NCBI RefSeq assembly: GCF_050789285.1 | Contig: NZ_JBOUVX010000001.1 | Coordinates: forward strand, 1,240,001 to 1,304,000 | DNA from: CAVPWP01 sp050789285 | GTDB lineage: Bacteria; Pseudomonadota; Alphaproteobacteria; Rhodobacterales; Rhodobacteraceae | DNA length: 64,000 nucleotides | Reading direction: 5' to 3' | Shown here: in pieces, positions 8,801 through 16,374 of the stretch | Position numbering within the stretch: the first letter of the stretch is position 1 | Layout: every line of letters begins with the position of its first letter | Notes under the pieces: model-generated | What the model was told of the DNA's origin: nothing | The model's database searches: none | The model's input: only the letters and a program-made list of their open reading frames with translations | Translations under genes and position numbers: made by a program

Positions 8801-9103
8801 ATGCAACTAAGAAAGATGGGACAGACGCTCTTGACGCTTATCGAGAACGCAGAAGCAAACGGCAATCAACACTTGGTAACGGTGGCAATTGCCTCTGCTC
8901 GAGCCGCCTTGATGGAGATACCGGATGCGTTTCGGGAGCCCGACATTGTCAAGGCCGCCTCGTGGCGGACTCCATTCGGCATTTCCGATGTGCCACTGGA
9001 GCAATTGTTCGTGCCGAGTACCGGAGGAACTGATCGGAAGGGCCGCTCGTTCGACACGTCACAAGTGGCGTTCGCCGAGTTTCCGTTGATGGGCGACGAC
9101 TGA
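8801..9103 (+). CDS. Small helical protein B
   Basis: A 100-residue cytoplasmic protein with GTAGGG upstream of its ATG. Residues 7-40 form a predicted helical hairpin (TLLTLIENAEANGNQHLVTV) that carries the shared L-x-T-V-A motif. The C-terminal half is less helical and ends MGDD. It follows gene A by 93 bp, with a TTAACC half-site in the gap. No known domain recognised. Confidence 0.6.
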   Translation: MQLRKMGQTLLTLIENAEANGNQHLVTVAIASARAALMEIPDAFREPDIVKAASWRTPFGISDVPLEQLFVPSTGGTDRKGRSFDTSQVAFAEFPLMGDD

Positions 9104-9226
9104 TGAACTCGCCGCACATCTACGGAAGACACATTCTCCTCACATTATTCACATAACGCTGACGCTATTCCTGCTGAAGGTACGATGGGGACCGGACCCG
9201 TCACTTTCGTTCTCAGGAGGCATGCC

Positions 9227-9493
9227 ATGTGCAGCGATCGAGCAGGGCAAGCGCTAGCTGTCGATGAGGCCAGCGAACTCGAGGAAGATCTTCTCGACAT
9301 GGGCGGCGTGCCGCACATGGAGCCGTCTAGGTCCTGGGAGCGTTCCTTTCCAAGGAGCACGATCGAGGGGGCTCGCTGGATGATTGATGTTCTCGATGAT
9401 CTGATCGCGTTCTCAAAGGATCGGGAGCTCTTTCAGATCGCGGCCGATCTTCAGGAAGCGCGGGACAAGGTTCACAAAAAGCTCCTGGGATAG
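9227..9493 (+). CDS. Small helical protein C
   Basis: An 88-residue acidic protein. The ATG at 9227 is preferred over 9185 because a perfect AGGAGG lies 6 nt upstream. The N-terminal half is acidic (DEASELEEDLLDMGG) and the C-terminal 45 residues contain the shared hairpin, with VLDDLIAFSKDRELFQIAAD giving L-x-Q-I-A. Its 3' end overlaps the convergent gene at 9472 by 22 bp. Function unknown. Confidence 0.6.
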   Translation: MCSDRAGQALAVDEASELEEDLLDMGGVPHMEPSRSWERSFPRSTIEGARWMIDVLDDLIAFSKDRELFQIAADLQEARDKVHKKLLG

Positions 9494-10170
9494 GTCATAG
9501 GCCGACTCTCTCGGCGCGCCTTTGCGAAAACGCTTGCCTTGGTGGTGATCATCACTGGATTATTGACCGCCATTCCCTGAACGAGTTCGAGCACGCTCAG
9601 CTTCGAAACCATCCTCTGAAGCAAGCCTTCTTGCCACAGCGACACCGGGTTCAAGAAAACCACAGCCGTTTCGTCGTAGCCTTGCACCGGCATCTCCTCC
9701 GCGGCGACCCATCCCACACGATAGGGGAAATACGACTTCAAATCCAACTCGATCCGCCGAAGGCTCCAATCTATCAAGATGCACATGCATCGATAGGCGA
9801 GTTCAGGCAGCTGAAAACCAGACCCGAAACTGGAGGAGAGTGGATTAGAGAGAAAGAGTTTGCCCGATAGGTTCCTGAAGTCATCATAGTCCTCAAACGC
9901 TCGTGCAAGCTCATCGCAGAAATCATTGCGGTATGCTAGGTTCAATTCTCGTTCTACAAGATTGATTGATTCCAGAAAGCGCAGGAGCGCGTAATTGATA
10001 ACGTCGAAAACTGTGTGGAAGCGGAAATCTGTTTGCCAGTCCGAACCACTGCCGCTCCGCTCGATGCGGTTGTCAGTGATTTCTCTTGCGTAACTATGTT
10101 TGTCAATGCCCACGATACGCCTGAATTCCTCAGGCGATATCAATGTCGTTCTGAAGTCAATGACAACCAT
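9472..10170 (-). CDS. Unknown protein, about 232 residues
   Basis: Starts at the ATG at 10170; a GTG three codons upstream is an alternative. Clearly less GC-rich than the flanking core genes, with A/T-ending codons, which suggests horizontal origin. No signal peptide or strong membrane span. The N-terminal 60 residues (ISPEEFRRIVGIDKHSYAR) could hold a small helix-turn-helix-like fold, but I cannot assign it. The middle contains Cys-rich YRCMCILIDW. It is convergent with small protein C (22-bp overlap) and divergent from the small genes at 10390. Confidence 0.5.
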   Translation of the reverse strand: MVVIDFRTTLISPEEFRRIVGIDKHSYAREITDNRIERSGSGSDWQTDFRFHTVFDVINYALLRFLESINLVERELNLAYRNDFCDELARAFEDYDDFRNLSGKLFLSNPLSSSFGSGFQLPELAYRCMCILIDWSLRRIELDLKSYFPYRVGWVAAEEMPVQGYDETAVVFLNPVSLWQEGLLQRMVSKLSVLELVQGMAVNNPVMITTKASVFAKARRESRPMTYPRSFL

Positions 10171-10389
10171 TCCACCCACTTCTTGGAGGTAGCATGCAAA
10201 GGATGGTGGGATTTCACTAAAATACTCCTAAAGACCTCCTTTTTCTCTCGTCTTGTCCCTTATTGTCGCGTCATTCGGATCACTGAAAGGGTGCCGGCAG
10301 TGACTATGTCCCTGTTACCACAGAGTAAACGAAGTGTTAACCTTTTCCCGCAAGGGTTGAGTGGTGTCTCGTGACTGGGAGTGCCGCTG

Positions 10390-10620
10390 ATGCTGATCCT
10401 TCACCTCGTTTCTGTGCAGATATGTCTGTTGTCCTCGGCCGTGCTCCATTTTGCGTTCGGGCTGAACCCTTGGGTGCTATGGGCGGGCAGCATACTGGGC
10501 GTTCCCGTCTTCAGCTTGGTGCTGCTAGCCGTGGGAAGGCTTTCGGCGCGAGGTCGCCGGAGAACCCTTCTCGATGTAACGTGCCTCGTAACAGAAGGCC
10601 CCATCCGTGAAGAGTGCTGA
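10390..10620 (+). CDS. Small membrane protein
   Basis: A 76-residue protein with two hydrophobic segments (residues 1-20, and 27-46 containing VLWAGSILGVPVFSLVLLAV) followed by a basic RGRRR stretch. ATG at 10390 has GGGAG 8 nt upstream; a GTG at 10381 is possible. Its 3' end overlaps the next small gene by 14 bp, so the two are probably translated together. A TTAACC half-site lies at 10337. No family recognised. Confidence 0.45.
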   Translation: MLILHLVSVQICLLSSAVLHFAFGLNPWVLWAGSILGVPVFSLVLLAVGRLSARGRRRTLLDVTCLVTEGPIREEC

Positions 10621-10792
10621 ACCGCTGCCGCCCCACGCTTGGCTCGTCTCGGTTCTTGAGGACGTCGTCGGTTATGCGGATGCCAACAATCTCGCCCAAA
10701 CTGCTGATCTTGTCAGGCAGGTGCTTCCCTCAATTGTAGAAGAGACGGCCGGCACAGCGAATAGGCGGTTAAGTTCGACGCGTTGGCAATGA
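10607..10792 (+). CDS. Small helical protein D
   Basis: A 61-residue protein starting at GTG 10607 with AGAAGG upstream, overlapping the preceding membrane protein gene. Residues 13-40 (VLEDVVGYADANNLAQTADL) closely resemble small protein C, with the same L-x-Q-x-A positions. It is the fourth copy of the shared helical-hairpin pattern in 2.3 kb. Function unknown. Confidence 0.5.
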   Translation: MKSAEPLPPHAWLVSVLEDVVGYADANNLAQTADLVRQVLPSIVEETAGTANRRLSSTRWQ

Positions 10793-10968
10793 TAGCTTGC
10801 GATTAGGTCATTGCCCACATTTAGCCTTCCTCTGGAGCAGCACGCCAAGAGCCCATCTCCCAAGCATGAGGGAGATGGCAATAGAAATTTGGTAGTAGTA
10901 GTGGCATGTTGGGTGTTGTCAAAAGGATTCCGGTTGAGACGGGCAGGGCGGCCCCGTAGCGTCCGGCC

Positions 10969-11661
10969 ATGACCAAACCCAACCTGTTCAAGGGTTTCCA
11001 AAGCAGCCCCGAGATCATCCGCCTGGCGGTGATGCTGTATGTGAGGTTCCCGCTCTCGCTGAGAAACGTCGAGGACCTACTCCACGAGCGCGGTGTCGAG
11101 ATCAGCCACGAGACTGTCCGGTTCTGGTGGCATCGCTTCGGTCCAGTGTCCGCCGCCTAGATCCGAAAGCGGCGGATCGAGGGTATGAAGTCCAGCCAGT
11201 AGCGGTGGCATCTCGACGAGATCTTCGTGAAGATCAACGGTGAGCGGCACTATCTTTAGCGCGCCGTCGGTCACGAGGGCGAGGTGCTGGATTGCTTCGT
11301 CACGAAATCGCGAGACAAGAAGGCCGCGTTGAAGTCCCTCAGGAAAGCAATGAAGAAGCACGGTCCGTGCGAGCGCTACGTCGCGGACAAGCTGCGGTCC
11401 CATGGTGCGTCGATGACGGAACTCGGTGTCGAGGACAGGCAGAAGTCGGGTCGCTGGCTCAACAACTGGGCCGAGAACTCGCACCTCCCCTTCCGACGAC
11501 GGGAGCGGGCCATGCTTCGGTTCCGACGGATGCGAAGTTTGCAGAAGTTCGCCTCCGTAACCAACCTCTTCAACCAAGAACGCAGCCTCTCTAGCCGACC
11601 TTTCTTCAAGGCCAACCGCACCGCCGCTCTCGCCGGGTGGCGCTGTCACTGCGCGGCATAA
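10969..11661 (+). pseudogene. IS6-family transposase, inactivated by three TAG codons
   Basis: One continuous frame reads as an IS6/IS26-type DDE transposase: an N-terminal helix-turn-helix (LRNVEDLLHERGVEISHETV), the catalytic segment WHLDEIFV, then DKLRSHGA and NNWAENSHLPFRRRER near the C-terminus. Three in-frame TAG codons interrupt it at 11158, 11200 and 11257; the last replaces the conserved Trp of the HYLWRAV motif. No frameshift is visible. A left-end sequence with GTTGTCAAAA lies near 10912-10921, but I find no matching right inverted repeat, so the element is probably degraded at that end. Confidence 0.85.
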
Positions 11662-12003
11662 ACGACAGTGTCACTGTCCAAGCAGAGACGAGTTCGAATC
11701 CGTCTGACAGTACCGTTTCGATGGGTAAGCCCGAAGAGGAGGTTTGCTCCCAGTCGCGTCCCCTCCAGAGTACACTAAGGAAGGGATTCCGGGCATGGAC
11801 CCATGCAGGATTGGAGCGCTCCGCCATAATCGCCAGCGTGCCGGACACTCTACATGTGCGCTCCGTGTGCAATCGCTTCGAATGTCCAAGAGCGCGTCAG
11901 GGTGGCCCCAGTTTCGCCCCGGATTGGCCGGTTTTCTTACGGGTTTATCCTTCCTGAACTGGCAAAAAAACTCGCAAAATCAAGCAACATCGACTCTCGA
12001 ACC
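11662..12003. other. Gap between transposase remnant and tRNA fragment
   Basis: No convincing gene. Overlapping frames exist on both strands, but none has family-like composition. The stretch is likely leftover mobile-element DNA joined to the attachment-site scar that follows. A small hairpin around TTCGAA at about 11690-11710 resembles a tRNA T-arm superficially, but the stem does not pair correctly. Confidence 0.4.
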
Positions 12004-12051
12004 GCCCTCCGAAGGCAGAGGTCACAGGTTCGAATCCTGTCGGGTGCGCCA
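12004..12051 (+). other. 3' half of tRNA-Arg(CCG): probable attachment-site scar
   Basis: The 48 bases from 12004 match the 3' half of a bacterial tRNA-Arg: anticodon loop CTCCGAA (anticodon CCG), 3' anticodon stem GGCAG, variable loop, T-arm ACAGGTTCGAATCCTGT, acceptor strand CGGGTGC and encoded CCA. The 5' half is absent: the sequence just upstream does not form an acceptor or D-arm. Integrative elements often leave such a tRNA 3' copy when they insert at a tRNA end. With this orientation the element would lie to the left. No intact tRNA-Arg is visible in the window. Confidence 0.8.
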
Positions 12052-12284
12052 CTCCCAAGGCCCGTGTTTGCAGTGGTTCATGCCGCTGAAGGGCCGCCGC
12101 GAAAACCCTCCGAAATGCAGCGTGTCGCACTCTGGTCCCGTCATGGGGAAGTCTGACAATCGAAGGGACGTCACGGTCAGGCCGCGCGTGGCGTAGCTTC
12201 GGTGGAGACGCGGCTGAAGTGGGTCGTGGATCCCGGATCGCCCACCGATGCGCCGGCGCCCTTCGCGGGAAGACGGTGGCATCG

Positions 12285-13688
12285 TCAGGCAAGCCCGGTC
12301 AGATGAAGGGCCACGCCGGCCGCGGCCGCGCCGCCAAGCACCGTCGCGGTTCCAAGGCCGAACCGGAAGACCGCCAGCATCGCGAGAACGGTCAACGCGG
12401 CGGCGGCCCAGTCGATCGAGCCCAGGACCGGCAGCTCAAGCGACAGGGGGCCCGCTTCGATCCTCAGGACCTCGCGCCAGACCACGTGGACCGCGAACCA
12501 CAGCGCGAGGTTCAGAATGACGCCCACGACGGCGGCGGTCACCGCGGTGAGCGCGCCGGACAGGATCGCGTTCGCCCGGAGTCGCTCCATCCAGGGCGCG
12601 CCGAGAAAGATCCAGGCAAAGCACGGCGCAAAGGTGACCCAGGTGGCGAGAAGCCCGCCCAGCGTTCCGGCCAGAAGCGGCGCGGTCCAGCCCGCTTCGC
12701 GGAACGCCCCCACGAAGCCCACGAATTGCAGGACCATGATCAGGGGACCCGGGGTCGTCTCGGCCATGGCGAGGCCGTCGAGCATCTCGCCCGGAGCGAG
12801 CCAGCCGTAGGTGCCGACCGCCTCCTGCGCGACCCAGGCGAGAACCGCATAGGCGCCGCCGAAGGTCAGGACGGCGAGTTGCGAGAAGAACACGGCGATG
12901 TCGGTGAAGACCGAGCCGGGCGCGATCAGAAGGAGAACGCCCACCGGAAGCAGCCAGAGCGCCAGCGCGACAAGCCCGGCGCGGCGCGCCGCGGCGCGCC
13001 CTGCGAGATCTCTCTCACCGGCCTCTTCGCCGAGCAGCGTCTCTGCGTCGTGGACGTGGCGTGCCCCTGCGGTTCCATGCCCGCCTGCGGCGCGGAAGAT
13101 CGCAAGTCCGGCCGCCGCCCCGACCCAGCCGACGACAGCCGCCGCGAGGACGATCACCGGGAACGGGACGCCGAACGCGAAGATCGCCACGAACGAGGCG
13201 GCTGCGATGACGCGAAGCCCCGCGCTTTCCAGCGCACGCCGGCCGACGCGGATGACCGCCTGCGCGACGATGGCGAGGACCGCCGCCTTCAGCCCGAAGA
13301 ACATCCCCGAGACCAGGCCGACCTCGCCCCAGATGGCGTAGATCCAGCTGAGCGCCATGATGGCCGCCACGCCGGGCAGGATGAACAGGATGCCCGCGAC
13401 AAGCGCGCCGCGCACCCCGTGCATGAGCCAGCCGATGTAGGTGGCGAGTTGCTGCGCCTCGGGTCCGGGCAGGAGCATGCAGAAGTTCAGCGCATGCAGG
13501 AACCGCCCGTCGCCGAGCCAGCGCTTCTCCTCGACAAGGATGCGGTGCATCACGGCGATCTGTCCGGCGGGCCCGCCGAAGGACAGGGCCGCGATCCGCG
13601 CCCAGACCCGTGTCGCGTCGCTCAGCGTGGGGTAGGCGGGGGGCGCCATCGGCGCAGCGGGCGTCTTGTCGTCCGGCGCGTCCATCAT
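12285..13688 (-). CDS. chrA: Chromate transporter ChrA
   Basis: A 467-residue inner-membrane protein made of two homologous CHR domains, each with about six spans. The hallmark motifs SFGGPAGQIAVMH near residue 35 and LTFGGAYAVLAWV near 275 begin the two halves, and PGPEAQQLATYIGW and TPGPLIMVLQFVGF match the second conserved box of each. The family exports chromate, usually by the proton-motive force. The ATG at 13688 overlaps the stop of chrB (ATGA); an upstream start would extend into chrB. It forms a two-gene chrB-chrA operon. Confidence 0.92.
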   Translation of the reverse strand: MMDAPDDKTPAAPMAPPAYPTLSDATRVWARIAALSFGGPAGQIAVMHRILVEEKRWLGDGRFLHALNFCMLLPGPEAQQLATYIGWLMHGVRGALVAGILFILPGVAAIMALSWIYAIWGEVGLVSGMFFGLKAAVLAIVAQAVIRVGRRALESAGLRVIAAASFVAIFAFGVPFPVIVLAAAVVGWVGAAAGLAIFRAAGGHGTAGARHVHDAETLLGEEAGERDLAGRAAARRAGLVALALWLLPVGVLLLIAPGSVFTDIAVFFSQLAVLTFGGAYAVLAWVAQEAVGTYGWLAPGEMLDGLAMAETTPGPLIMVLQFVGFVGAFREAGWTAPLLAGTLGGLLATWVTFAPCFAWIFLGAPWMERLRANAILSGALTAVTAAVVGVILNLALWFAVHVVWREVLRIEAGPLSLELPVLGSIDWAAAALTVLAMLAVFRFGLGTATVLGGAAAAGVALHLTGLA

Positions 13689-14521
13689 GCGGCACCGCCC
13701 GATCGGTTCGTCGGCCAGGCGTGCGTCTCTTCGGTCGCGTCCCGGCACCAGCGGTAGAACGCGTCGTAAAGCGTCATCCCCGCTTCGATCTGCTCGTGAT
13801 CGTCCGTGTGCATCCGCGACAGGCCCAGCGAGGCCGCAAGAAGACCCGCCGCCTCGGGTGCGAGGTCGGGTCGTGCGGTGTCGGCGCCGCGCACGATCGC
13901 TGCAAGCCGGTCAAGCGCCGGGATTCGCAGCCCGAACTCCTCGATCATCACGTCGAAGGTGCACCGCTCTCCCCGGTGGCTCCAGAAGGTGTCCTCGACG
14001 TCAAAGGGCATGGCGCCATAAAGCGCGGCGACGCTTGCGACCTCGGCCGGCGAGACGAAAAGGATCATCGCGCGCGGGTCGATGAAGCGGCGGATGAGCC
14101 AGGGGCAGGCGACGCGGTCGACCTTCGGACGCGACCGCGTCACCCAGACGCTTCGGCCCCCCGTGTCGCGGCAGGTGATCTTGCCGGGATCGAAGACAGG
14201 CAGTCCCGCCGCGCGCCAAGCGGCATGTCCGCCATGGAGGTACTCCGCCGGCACGCCCCTCGTGCGCAGGAGCGCGGCAAGACCCTGGCTGCGCCCGTGT
14301 CCTTCGGCGCAGATCACGACCACTGGGCCCGAAAGCGTGCCGACAAGGCGGTCGAGCGGGTCGCCCTGGATTTCCGTGTCCGTCAGCGCACGCGCCCCTG
14401 GCAGAAGCTGCGGGTCCTCTGCCCGGACAACGTCGCGGCGCACGTCGAGAATGTCGGGACATCGCGGCGTGCCGATGAGCTTGGCAAGCTTGTCGCTGGA
14501 AATCGCGTCAGGCGCAGGCAT
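13685..14521 (-). CDS. chrB: ChrB-type chromate resistance protein with rhodanese domain
   Basis: A 278-residue protein with two parts. Residues 10-115 resemble a rhodanese fold (DILDVRRD, then VVVICAEGHGRSQGLAALLR and GGHAAWRAAGLPVF), with Ala-Glu rather than a canonical active-site loop after the Cys. Residues 125-265 match the ChrB C-terminal domain (VDRVACPWLIRRFIDPRA; CTFDVMIEEFGL; DAFYRWCRD). ChrB proteins are linked to chromate sensing and resistance. It is immediately upstream of chrA with a 4-bp overlap. A TTGACA hexamer at 14633-14628 on the minus strand could belong to its promoter. Confidence 0.88.
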   Translation of the reverse strand: MPAPDAISSDKLAKLIGTPRCPDILDVRRDVVRAEDPQLLPGARALTDTEIQGDPLDRLVGTLSGPVVVICAEGHGRSQGLAALLRTRGVPAEYLHGGHAAWRAAGLPVFDPGKITCRDTGGRSVWVTRSRPKVDRVACPWLIRRFIDPRAMILFVSPAEVASVAALYGAMPFDVEDTFWSHRGERCTFDVMIEEFGLRIPALDRLAAIVRGADTARPDLAPEAAGLLAASLGLSRMHTDDHEQIEAGMTLYDAFYRWCRDATEETHAWPTNRSGGAA

Positions 14522-14927
14522 GTGCGTTCCTCCGATTCATCGGATGGGTGGAACGCGAACTTCGGCTGTCGCCTCGTGGGGAGGTCGCGGGTCCCCATAG
14601 GCCAACTCTGCGTGAGCAGTGGGCGGGTGTCAACCACAGGGGCAGGCGCCGGACTGCCGGTTCTCACCGCTTAGGCTGGAAGCCTGCATCAGGCCGGATA
14701 CTGCGCTTGGGGCGTTGCGGGCAGAAGTCGGCATTGTGCGCCTCTCAGACCTGGTACGTGATCTCGACCGCGTCGGCTTCGCCGACATAAAAGGCATTTG
14801 TATCGGAACAATCCAGCGCGTCGCCTTTCCTTGCTGTCTGCGTCCGAAGCCGGACGACGCCAGCAGACGGGCGACGATGCACCCCTCGGCATCGCCCGTA
14901 ACCGGCACGAGACTGGAAGCGCGGTCC
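14522..14927. other. Gap between chrB and the P450 gene
   Basis: Holds the chrBA promoter region (TTGACA at 14633-14628, minus strand) on the left. To the right, after the P450 stop, a minus-strand frame from a GTG at 14882 to a stop at 14745 gives a 45-residue peptide ending GEADAVEITYQV. Its C-terminus looks protein-like, but I see no clear ribosome site, so I do not call it a gene. No terminator hairpin was found. Confidence 0.4.
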
Positions 14928-16304
14928 TCACCCCAGCTTTGGCGACAGGGCCACTGTGAACGCCGGCGGTGGCGCCCATTGATAGTAGTTTCGCACGGCC
15001 GGGCCATCGTTGACCGGGCCCAATCGCCAGTGTCGAAGGATTGCCCCCAGCACCAGAGTACAGAAGCGCAGCGTCGCGTTCTCGAACGGGCAGTTGTGCT
15101 TGTCGATCCCGAACGGCGCGAAGGCATTGCGTCCTGGGTTCCAGTCAAGGAACCGGCCGGGACAGTGCTCGAAGGGCCGTTCGAAGACCTCGGGGTCCTT
15201 GTGCGCCTCCCAAAGGCAGAGGCGAATGAACGACCCCTTCGGAATGAGCCAGGTCTCGAACACGATATCCTGCTTCGCCAACCGGGTGAGCCGCTCGATC
15301 TGGTTCATCCTGAGTGACTCCTTGACGAAGGCGACGGCGAGGGGGCGGGCGGGGTCGCCACGCGCGTCTTCCTGGGCGAGTGCCGTCTGGGACGCGGGAT
15401 CGTATGCGAGGTCCCGCAGAACCCAGCGCAGCAGCGACGCGATGTCGTGTCGCCCGCCCTCGACCATGTAGATGAGATTTCCCGCCAGCGTTTCGTCCAG
15501 GCGCCCGCTTATCCGCGCGTGACCTGCCACGCTCTGTGCCAGCAGATCATCCGCGATCAGCCGATCCAGGATCTTGCGCAGGTCGGCAAAGCACGCTTGC
15601 TGGACGGGGCCGATCTGGAAGATCACGCGATCTGGTCCAAGCCGATGATAAACCTCCAACATCTTGATGTGATCTGGGTGGTCGGGCGCAAGCCCGAACA
15701 CCAGGTCGATCAGTGCGGAACTGGCGATGCGGTTCAGCGTCTCGATCAGCGCCGCAGCGGGATCCTGGCCGGCGTCCACGGCCCCGGCCATTGCGGCGAA
15801 CTGACCCTCGAGAAACTCCAGACTGGGCTTCGCGTCTTCGAAGGGGCGCGCCGCCGCAAGCGCGGTCACAAGGGCCTGGCGATACTTCTTGTGAACCTCG
15901 CCTTCCATCGATCGCAGGAACCCATTGGGAACAAGACGTTCGATATCGACCGTGACCGGGCGCAGCGCGTTCGCGTGGTCGCTCAAGAGGCGGCGGGCGC
16001 GTTCCAGTCCTTCTATGCAAATGAAGATCCGACCGAAGTCCACGGTTCTAGTGATCGGACCCATCTGCGCGAAGCGTTCCATCACCAGCCGCCTGTTGCG
16101 GCATTCCTTTGGGTGCAGCGGTTCGAAATCGCCGGGAGGCAACCTGTGTCCGCGACGGATCTCGGCCCATTTCGCCTTTAGGATGACGCGTTGCAACGAT
16201 CCCACCCCAAGACCGTCGGCAACCTTCTGGAACAGCGCCTTCTTTCGCGAGGAACGAAGATCCACGGCACGAGAGGGTGTCGCCCGGAGTGTCTTGTCGC
16301 TCAT
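14928..16304 (-). CDS. Divergent cytochrome P450
   Basis: A 458-residue soluble bacterial P450. The K-helix ExxR motif is present (KESLRMNQIERL, near residue 320). The heme-thiolate loop reads FAPFGIDKHNCPF near residues 403-415: the Cys and preceding His fit the consensus, but the Gly two places after FG is Asp and the residue after C-P is Phe rather than Gly. The I-helix oxygen-activation motif is replaced by VEGGRHDIA. This is the last gene of the minus-strand cluster, 70 bp after the ligase. The role is probably tailoring oxidation of the acyl product, inferred from context. Confidence 0.85.
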   Translation of the reverse strand: MSDKTLRATPSRAVDLRSSRKKALFQKVADGLGVGSLQRVILKAKWAEIRRGHRLPPGDFEPLHPKECRNRRLVMERFAQMGPITRTVDFGRIFICIEGLERARRLLSDHANALRPVTVDIERLVPNGFLRSMEGEVHKKYRQALVTALAAARPFEDAKPSLEFLEGQFAAMAGAVDAGQDPAAALIETLNRIASSALIDLVFGLAPDHPDHIKMLEVYHRLGPDRVIFQIGPVQQACFADLRKILDRLIADDLLAQSVAGHARISGRLDETLAGNLIYMVEGGRHDIASLLRWVLRDLAYDPASQTALAQEDARGDPARPLAVAFVKESLRMNQIERLTRLAKQDIVFETWLIPKGSFIRLCLWEAHKDPEVFERPFEHCPGRFLDWNPGRNAFAPFGIDKHNCPFENATLRFCTLVLGAILRHWRLGPVNDGPAVRNYYQWAPPPAFTVALSPKLG

Positions 16305-16374
16305 CGGATCGGGGCCTTCTTGTTTGCCACTGTCACATCTCGCGCAACCGCTACCGCGACGCGCCTCCGCCGGG

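Noticed and set aside
11690..11710. A second T-arm-like sequence around TTCGAATCC
   Set aside because: The flanking bases do not form a correct 5-bp T-stem with G53-C61 pairing and no acceptor end follows.
12219..13757. A 512-codon plus-strand frame antisense to chrA
   Set aside because: Its residues are mostly Arg, Gly, Asp and Glu, as expected from the complement of a GC-rich membrane protein gene; chrA on the other strand has clear family motifs.
14745..14882. A 45-codon minus-strand frame after the P450 gene
   Set aside because: Its C-terminus looks protein-like, but there is no clear ribosome site and no recognisable family; kept only as a note in the gap entry.
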